Part shown: one piece after another, positions 6,702-11,044 of the stretch
Numbering within the stretch: the first letter of the stretch is position 1
Layout of the letters: the number at the start of each line of letters is the position of its first letter
Assembly: GCA_012032575.1 (NCBI GenBank)
Contig: JAAUSP010000221.1
Coordinates: forward strand, 1-11,044
Direction: 5' to 3'
From: Anaerolineales bacterium
GTDB lineage: Bacteria; Chloroflexota; Anaerolineae; 4572-78; J111
Length of the DNA: 11,044 bases
Notes under the pieces: model-generated
Told to the model about the DNA's origin: nothing
Seen by the model: the letters and a program-made list of their open reading frames with translations, nothing else
The model's database searches: none
Position numbers and translations under genes: made by a program

Positions 6702-9242
6702 CTAGTGACCATTGGTTGACGGCTTGGGTGTTGGTTCCAACAAATCTATCGGGGGAGGCAGTGGCGCATCCGCCGAGTCCGCCTCTACCTCTGCATCAAC
6801 CTCTTTGGCTTTTGGGGCCAGCACCGCCACCGACGCCACCACGTCCCCTTTTTTCAACGACATCACCCGCACCCCCTGAGTAGCCCGACTCTGCTGCGAG
6901 ATATGCTTGATGGCCGTCCGCAGCATAATGCCTTCACGCGAGATGAGGGTCAAATCGCCATCATCCAGGACCACCTGCGCGGCAATGACATTGCCGGTCT
7001 TATTCATATCTCTGGCCAGGGTGCGCACCCCGCTGCCGTTCCGGCCTTGCAAACTATATTCGCTCAGGGGAGTCCGCTTGGCATACCCGTTTTCGGTCAC
7101 AACCAGCAGATCGGCCTCGGGGTCAACCACGTCCATGCCCCTAACTTCATCACTCGCCCGCAGCCGCATCGCCCCGACCCCGGCCGCGGTTCGGCCCATC
7201 GAGCGCACATCGGTCTCGGCGAAGCGAATAGCCTGCCCGCTGTGCGATACAATCACAATTTCATTGTTGCCGTTGGTCAATTTGACCCAGCCCAGCTCGT
7301 CGTCGCCGTCAAGGGTCAGGGCAATCAGGCCGCTGGGTCGAACCGAGGCAAATTCGCTCAAATCGGTACGCTTGATCCGGCCCTTGCGGGTCAGCATGAT
7401 CAGATATTCGGCCTGGCTAAAATTGGGCACAGCCAGCGCCGCCGTAATTTTTTCGCCGGGTAATAAGTTGATTAAATTAGCCACCGAAACCCCTTTGGCG
7501 GTACGGTTGGCATCGGGCACCTGATAAGCTTTTTCGGAGTAAACCTTGCCCTTGTCGGTAAAGTACAGGATAGTATCATGGGTACTGGCAGCAAACAAAA
7601 ATTCCACCACATCCTCATCACGGGTGGTCATGCCGGTCACACCGCGTCCGCCGCGTCCCTGAGTGCGATAAGTTTTGCTGGGGACGCGCTTGATGTAACC
7701 GCGCTCGGTGATGGAAATAAGCACCTCTTCCTCTTTGACCAAATCTGCTTCGTGCAGTTCCTCATTCACGTCAACCAGAATGCGGGTGCGGCGCTCGTCG
7801 CCGTATTCGGCCTTGAGTTGGTTGAGGTCTTCTTTGATCACGCTCAGGATTTTTTGCGGGTTGCCCAGCAGGTCTTCCAGGTAGGCGATGGTTTTCATCA
7901 CTTCCTGGTACTCATCCTCAATTTTTTGCCGTTCCAGCGCAGCCAGCCGGCGCAGTTGCATATCCAGAATGGCCTGGGCCTGGGCCTGGCTGAGGGCAAA
8001 GTTTTGGATCAACTGTTCGCGGGCGGTTTCGGCGTCTTTGCTCTGGCGGATAGTTTGGATGATTCGGTCCATATTACCCAGGGCAATCCGCAGCCCTTCC
8101 AAAATATGGGCGCGCTGGCGGGCCTTCTCCAATTCGAATTCGGTACGGCGGGTGATAACCTCGCGGCGATGCTCGACATAGGCCAACAGCACCCGCTTGA
8201 GCGGCAGCACCCGCGGCTCCCCATCGAGCAAGGCCAGCATGTTGATGCCAAAGGTGGACTGCAAAGCGGTGTATTTGTAGAGCTGGTTGAGCACTTTTTT
8301 GGGCTGCGCCCCGCGCTTCAACTCGATCACAATGGACAGGCCTTCGCGGTCGGACTCGTCCCGCAGGTCTGAAATATCCTTGAGTTTTTCCTCGCGGGCC
8401 AGGTCGGCAATCCGCTCGATCAGGGCCGCCTTGTTGACCTGGAAGGGAATCTCGCTAACGACAATGCGGTGGCGGTTGCCCCTCATTTCCTCTATCCGGG
8501 CGATGGCCCGCATCGTCACCCGGCCCCGGCCGGTGGCGTAGGCGTTGACCAGCCCTTCCTGGCCCATCAGGGCCGCGCCGGTGGGAAAATCGGGGCCTTT
8601 GATGAATTGCATCAAATCTTCTACGGTCACGTCATCGCTGGCATCGTAATGGTCAATCAGGTGAATGGTCGCGTCGCAGATTTCGTGGAGGTTATGGGGC
8701 GGAATATTGGTGGCCATACCAACCGCAATGCCGGAAGTGCCGTTGAGCAGCAAATTGGGCAGGCGGGCGGGCATAACTTCCGGCTCCTGCAAACTGCCGT
8801 CAAAGTTGTCGGTCCAGTCAATGGTGTTTTTGTCAATATCGGCCAGCATTTCCTGGGCAATTTTAGCCAGCCGGGCTTCGGTATAGCGCATGGCCGCCGG
8901 ACTGTCGCCGTCAATGCTGCCAAAGTTGCCCTGGCCGTCAATCATGGGGTAGCGCATAGAAAAGTCCTGAGCCATGCGCACCATCGCATCGTATACAGCA
9001 GCATCACCATGGGGGTGATATTTACCCAACACGTCGCCGACCACGCGGGCGCTTTTGCGGTAAGGCGTATTATGGCGAATGCCCATATCATGCATGGCGT
9101 ACAGAATACGCCGGTGAACGGGCTTCAAGCCATCGCGGGCATCAGGGAGGGCGCGGGCCACAATTACGCTCATAGCGTAATCCAGGTAGGCCACTCTCAT
9201 TTCATCTTCGATATCAACAGGTTTTACAATTCCAATATCCAT
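6702..9242 (-). CDS. gyrA: DNA gyrase subunit A
   Basis: GyrA is the DNA-cleaving subunit of gyrase, which with GyrB introduces negative supercoils using ATP. The 846 residues fit the family. The winged-helix/quinolone region shows [13 protein letters not shown] (73-85) and [11 protein letters not shown], with catalytic Tyr120 in AAMRYTE. The tower and coiled coil cover about 160-500. The GyrA box QGRGGRG (528-534) favours GyrA over ParC, and a six-bladed beta-pinwheel runs to about 810. The last 35 residues are acidic and proline-rich ([17 protein letters not shown]). Ala81 stands where E. coli has Ser83; Asp85 matches Asp87. GGAG is 7 nt before the ATG. The gene has its own long leader with a hairpin and is followed after 123 bp by cdsA. 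Confidence 0.97.
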   Translation of the reverse strand: MDIGIVKPVDIEDEMRVAYLDYAMSVIVARALPDARDGLKPVHRRILYAMHDMGIRHNTPYRKSARVVGDVLGKYHPHGDAAVYDAMVRMAQDFSMRYPMIDGQGNFGSIDGDSPAAMRYTEARLAKIAQEMLADIDKNTIDWTDNFDGSLQEPEVMPARLPNLLLNGTSGIAVGMATNIPPHNLHEICDATIHLIDHYDASDDVTVEDLMQFIKGPDFPTGAALMGQEGLVNAYATGRGRVTMRAIARIEEMRGNRHRIVVSEIPFQVNKAALIERIADLAREEKLKDISDLRDESDREGLSIVIELKRGAQPKKVLNQLYKYTALQSTFGINMLALLDGEPRVLPLKRVLLAYVEHRREVITRRTEFELEKARQRAHILEGLRIALGNMDRIIQTIRQSKDAETAREQLIQNFALSQAQAQAILDMQLRRLAALERQKIEDEYQEVMKTIAYLEDLLGNPQKILSVIKEDLNQLKAEYGDERRTRILVDVNEELHEADLVKEEEVLISITERGYIKRVPSKTYRTQGRGGRGVTGMTTRDEDVVEFLFAASTHDTILYFTDKGKVYSEKAYQVPDANRTAKGVSVANLINLLPGEKITAALAVPNFSQAEYLIMLTRKGRIKRTDLSEFASVRPSGLIALTLDGDDELGWVKLTNGNNEIVIVSHSGQAIRFAETDVRSMGRTAAGVGAMRLRASDEVRGMDVVDPEADLLVVTENGYAKRTPLSEYSLQGRNGSGVRTLARDMNKTGNVIAAQVVLDDGDLTLISREGIMLRTAIKHISQQSRATQGVRVMSLKKGDVVASVAVLAPKAKEVDAEVEADSADAPLPPPIDLLEPTPKPSTNGH

Positions 9243-9272
9243 ACCAATGCTCCAGCTAAGGCAAAATTGACA

Positions 9273-9338
9273 ACAAAAAGCAGCTTCCGTTGAAGGGAAT
9301 GTAGCGCTTTAATTCTTTAGACGGAAGCCACTTTTTGT
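9273..9338 (-). promoter_or_regulatory. Long leader hairpin with U-tract upstream of gyrA
   Basis: ACAAAAAGCAGCTTCCGT (9273-9290) and ACGGAAGCCACTTTTTGT (9321-9338) are inverted copies of 18 bp with two mismatches. In minus-strand RNA the mismatches become U-G and G-U pairs, giving an unbroken 18-bp stem around a 30-nt loop, with the 3' side GCUGCUUUUUGUU. This looks like an intrinsic terminator or attenuator 30 nt before the gyrA start. No minus-strand gene lies upstream for it to end, so a role on gyrA itself is the simpler reading. Confidence 0.55.
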
Positions 9339-9376
9339 ACTGCCAAGCCATTAAATTTAGTCAAATATACCTTATT

Positions 9377-9382
9377 ATTATA
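9377..9382 (-). promoter_or_regulatory. Candidate -10 box for gyrA
   Basis: A perfect TATAAT on the minus strand lies about 135 bp before the gyrA ATG, in AT-rich DNA. The hexamer 17 bp upstream (TAGCCC) is a poor -35. A weaker alternative is TATATT at 9369-9364. If used, the leader of roughly 130 nt would contain the hairpin at 9273-9338. Confidence 0.35.
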
Positions 9383-9448
9383 CCTCAAAAGTCCACTTTG
9401 GGCTATTTATGTCATCCTTGCCGGTCTTTCCGTTAGTAAAGCAAAAAA

Positions 9449-9480
9449 CCTTACAGGTTTTGTAACCCTGCAAGGTCTAT
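9449..9480. repeat. Small palindromic repeat, copy 1
   Basis: CCTTACAGG (9449-9457) and CCTGCAAGG (9467-9475) form a stem with one mismatch around a 9-nt loop, followed by TCTAT. A diverged relative, also ending AGGTCTAT, lies past the MBL gene at 10466-10500. Each sits shortly before a promoter. Apart from this repeat, the promoters and the gyrA leader hairpin, I see nothing in the gene-free stretch 9243-9557. Confidence 0.5.
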
Positions 9481-9493
9481 CTAAAATTTGGGC

Positions 9494-9522
9494 TTGATTC
9501 TCTGGGCCACTTGTGCTAAACT
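9494..9522 (+). promoter_or_regulatory. Promoter of the MBL-fold gene
   Basis: TTGATT (9494-9499) and TAAACT (9517-9522) are 17 bp apart, with TG one base before the -10 box (extended -10). The spacer end and -10 (TTGTGCTAAACT) closely match the tRNA promoter at 10534-10562. The GTG at 9513 lies inside this promoter and cannot be the translation start. Confidence 0.7.
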
Positions 9523-9557
9523 ACACGCTGCTATCAGGAGGCCACGAAAAACCACTC

Positions 9558-10445
9558 ATGATTCAAGAGATTGCCGACCGCGTTTATGTTGAATTAGATT
9601 ATGAAGGCGCCAATGTTGGGGTTGTATTGACCGACGAAGGGGCTATTGTCGTTGACACCCCCATCATTCCCGACGAAGCCCGTGATTGGGCCAATACGGT
9701 TGCCAGGCTGACCGACCGGGTCTTATATGTTTTTAATACCGACCACCATCGGGCGCACATTATGGGCAATCAATTTTTTGATGCCCCGGTGCTGGCGCAC
9801 GAAGCCGCCTGGAAAGAGATGACCAACTACAAAGACACTTTCATCGAGCGGACCAAGAACCTGTTCAAAAAGCGGCCTGACATTCAAAAGCAGTTGGACC
9901 AGGTAAAAATTATCCGCCCGGAACTGTGTTTTACCGGCAAACTGGTCATGCAAAAAGGCAAGCGCGAATTACACTTTACCTACCTGGGCGGACATACCCC
10001 CGCCACCAGCGGCCTTTATCTACCCAAAGAACGAATCCTCTTTACCGGCGATCTGGTGGTGGTAGATGAACATCCGGCGCTGGGTCAGTGCAACAGCGAA
10101 GAATGGCTGACCAAGCTGCGCTGGCTGCGTAAACAAAAATACGCCCAAATTGTGCCCGGACACGGTCCGCTCTGCAACGTCGAAGCCAGCGAGCCGGTTT
10201 CCGAATACATCCGGGCCATGCGCTCGCGGGTGCGCAGCCAGTTCAAAGGGGGCCGCAGCAAAGCCGAAGCCGCCGTGGTCATCAGCCAGATGCTCGATTT
10301 CTTCCCCTATCGCCAGGGCGAAAAATCTATCATCGAGAAGCGCATTCGGGCCGGGGTGAGCCGAGTGTATGATGAGATGAAGAGTTTGTATGCCCAGGAG
10401 AGCAACAATAGAGAGGTCATCGGGTTGCCCAGTCCCGATATGTGA
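9558..10445 (+). CDS. Metallo-beta-lactamase-fold hydrolase with altered metal motif
   Basis: The 295-residue cytoplasmic protein has the MBL fold: strand VGVVLTDEGAIVVDTP (20-35), motif NTDHHRAHIMGN (60-71), GGHTPATSG (144-152), FTGDLVV (162-168) and VPGHGPL (199-205). The usual H-x-H-x-D-H reads D62-x-H64-x-A66-H67 here, while H146, D165 and H202 are kept. One site-1 His is thus Asp and the site-2 Asp is Ala, so metal binding may differ from standard members. The substrate is unknown; many relatives are thioesterases or lactonases. Start: ATG 9558 fits the family N-terminus (MIQEIADRVYVEL), while the GTG at 9513 lies in the promoter. AGGAGG (9536-9541) is 16 nt upstream, longer than usual. 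It stands alone, divergent from gyrA. Confidence 0.9.
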   Translation: MIQEIADRVYVELDYEGANVGVVLTDEGAIVVDTPIIPDEARDWANTVARLTDRVLYVFNTDHHRAHIMGNQFFDAPVLAHEAAWKEMTNYKDTFIERTKNLFKKRPDIQKQLDQVKIIRPELCFTGKLVMQKGKRELHFTYLGGHTPATSGLYLPKERILFTGDLVVVDEHPALGQCNSEEWLTKLRWLRKQKYAQIVPGHGPLCNVEASEPVSEYIRAMRSRVRSQFKGGRSKAEAAVVISQMLDFFPYRQGEKSIIEKRIRAGVSRVYDEMKSLYAQESNNREVIGLPSPDM

Positions 10446-10465
10446 GATCTGCCTAAAAACCGGGC

Positions 10466-10500
10466 AGGTCTTATAGGATTTGAACCCCTATGAGGTCTAT
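10466..10500. repeat. Small palindromic repeat, copy 2
   Basis: TTATAGG (10471-10477) pairs with CCTATGA (10487-10493), one mismatch, around a short loop, then GGTCTATTTTCT. It shares the ACCC..AGGTCTAT end with the copy at 9449-9480. Placed 25 nt after the MBL stop and followed by a T-rich stretch, it may end that transcript. Confidence 0.5.
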
Positions 10501-10533
10501 TTTCTCTCGCCTACTTTCTGGAGATACCCGGTT

Positions 10534-10562
10534 TTGACAGCATTTTTGGCTTGTGCTATACT
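10534..10562 (+). promoter_or_regulatory. Strong promoter of the tRNA cluster
   Basis: Perfect TTGACA (10534-10539), 17-bp spacer, TATACT (10557-10562) with an extended TG one base before. Transcription would start near 10569, about 40 nt before the first tRNA. Confidence 0.88.
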
Positions 10563-10609
10563 TTTCTAGTTGCACTCTGTCTTCACCAGAGTTGCCCAAA
10601 AACAAGTCG

Positions 10610-10683
<74 letters not shown>

Positions 10684-10715
10684 CTGGAAAAAGAGATCAG
10701 AGGATTAATAATTTT

Positions 10716-10736
10716 CCAATCTCCAATTACCAATCT
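10716..10736. repeat. 7-bp tandem repeat in tRNA spacer
   Basis: Three units, CCAATCT, CCAATTA and CCAATCT, lie head to tail in the 64-nt spacer between the two tRNA-Pro genes. Just before, TGGAAAA (10685-10691) and TTTTCCA (10712-10718) form a 7-bp hairpin. The unit resembles the reverse complement of the GGAAGATT-type repeat in polA. Confidence 0.6.
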
Positions 10737-10747
10737 TTAAATTTTCA

Positions 10748-10821
10748 CGGGGCGTGGCGCAGTCCGGTAGCGTGCTTGAATGGGGTTCAAGAGGTCGACG
10801 GTTCAAATCCGTCCGCCCCGA
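10748..10821 (+). tRNA. tRNA-Pro (anticodon GGG)
   Basis: Cloverleaf with acceptor CGGGGCG/CGCCCCG, anticodon stem CTTGA/TCAAG, loop ATGGGGT, T-arm GACGG-TTCAAAT-CCGTC and discriminator A. It reads CCC and CCU. The loop has A at 32 and T at 38, the special pair known for tRNA-Pro(GGG) and tRNA-Ala(GGC). CCA is not encoded. Confidence 0.97.
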
Positions 10822-10828
10822 CACTTTG

Positions 10829-10881
10829 AAAGGATAAAGGATGAAAGCGGAAGGATGAAATTTTTTCGCCTTCATCCTTTC
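10829..10881 (+). repeat. AAGGATGAA repeats and hairpin in tRNA spacer
   Basis: Three direct copies of an AAGGAT(A/G)AA unit (near 10829, 10836 and 10851) are followed by one inverted copy, TTCATCCTTT (10871-10880). The third copy and the inverted one form a 9-11 bp stem with an 11-nt loop; the second can form a competing 10-bp stem. It sits between tRNA-Pro(GGG) and tRNA-Thr and could guide processing or be a mere dispersed repeat. Confidence 0.65.
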
Positions 10882-10890
10882 AAAATATTC

Positions 10891-10963
10891 GCCCACGTAG
10901 CTCAGTCGGTAGAGCAACGCCTTGGTAAGGCGTAGGTCGGCGGTTCAAGTCCGCCCGTGGGCT
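10891..10963 (+). tRNA. tRNA-Thr (anticodon GGT)
   Basis: Cloverleaf with acceptor GCCCACG/CGTGGGC, D-stem GCTC/GAGC, anticodon stem ACGCC/GGCGT, loop TTGGTAA, T-arm GGCGG-TTCAAGT-CCGCC and discriminator T. It reads ACC and ACU. The 3' CCA is not encoded. Confidence 0.97.
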
Positions 10964-10984
10964 TTAGCAAAAGCCTGAAATAAA

Positions 10985-11020
10985 AAACAGCCCCTCTCAT
11001 TTGAGAGGGCTGTTTCTGTT
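10985..11020 (+). terminator. Rho-independent terminator of the tRNA cluster
   Basis: AACAGCCC and TCTC pair with GAGA and GGGCTGTT around an ATTT loop, with one bulged C in the left arm, followed by TTTCTGTT. The A-run before and T-run after could make it work in both directions. It lies 22 nt past tRNA-Thr. Confidence 0.88.
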
Positions 11021-11044
11021 AAAACGTCGCATTTTCCTTCTAAA

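Noticed and set aside
7578..9293. Long plus-strand open frames opposite gyrA (7578-8372 and 8469-9293)
   Set aside because: Antisense to a well-conserved gyrA, with low-complexity His/Gln/Val-rich translations typical of the reverse of a GC-rich gene.
10705..10917. 70-codon minus-strand frame across the tRNA genes
   Set aside because: It is antisense to tRNA-Pro(GGG) and runs into tRNA-Thr; its peptide is translated repeat sequence.

Overview
The window reads as ordinary bacterial chromosome with core genes, carrying a small accessory module and many short structured repeats. The phylum cannot be proved without a search. I infer a Chloroflexota-like bacterium (Anaerolineae or Caldilineae type), from the small-protein/HNH pair also common in cyanobacteria, the short intergenic and intragenic repeats (GGAAGGTT, AAGGATGAA, CCAATCT and AACCGCAAAGAT types), a moderately GC-rich composition, and a proofreading-competent PolA. 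This is inference from memory of such genomes, not a database result.

Layout. 1-667 (+): the C-terminal nucleotide-binding domain of an ABC exporter, cut by the window edge. 775-1773 (+): a ten-helix EamA/DMT-family permease. 1774-2000: a convergent intergenic region with a compact DNA three-way fold (1883-1930) and a weak terminator for the opposing operon. 5699-2001 (-): an apparent operon of a 120-residue helical protein of unknown function, an HNH nuclease-like protein overlapping it by 4 bp, and DNA polymerase I (polA) 25 nt further on, with a good promoter at 5739-5766. 6578-5763 (-): cdsA (CDP-diacylglycerol synthase), split over reading frames by apparent homopolymer length changes. 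9242-6702 (-): gyrA, preceded by a leader with a long hairpin ending in a U-tract. 9558-10445 (+): a metallo-beta-lactamase-fold protein with an altered metal motif, behind a clear promoter. 10534-11020 (+): a promoter, tRNA-Pro(CGG), tRNA-Pro(GGG), tRNA-Thr(GGT) and a rho-independent terminator, forming one transcription unit.

How the parts relate. gyrA and polA serve replication, topology and repair, cdsA makes the precursor of phospholipids, and the tRNAs serve translation. The accessory content is the small-protein/HNH pair placed directly upstream of polA, so that polA probably depends on the module's promoter.

The most notable points are: an 8-bp tandem repeat inside the polA proofreading domain, where loss or gain of one unit would shift the frame; the small-protein/HNH/polA coupling; the gyrA leader hairpin, whose two mismatches on one strand become G-U pairs in the gyrA-sense RNA; the D-x-H-x-A-H variant of the MBL metal motif; and the cdsA frame breaks, which may be assembly error or real decay. 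I do not see a clearly new multi-gene defence or biosynthetic system.
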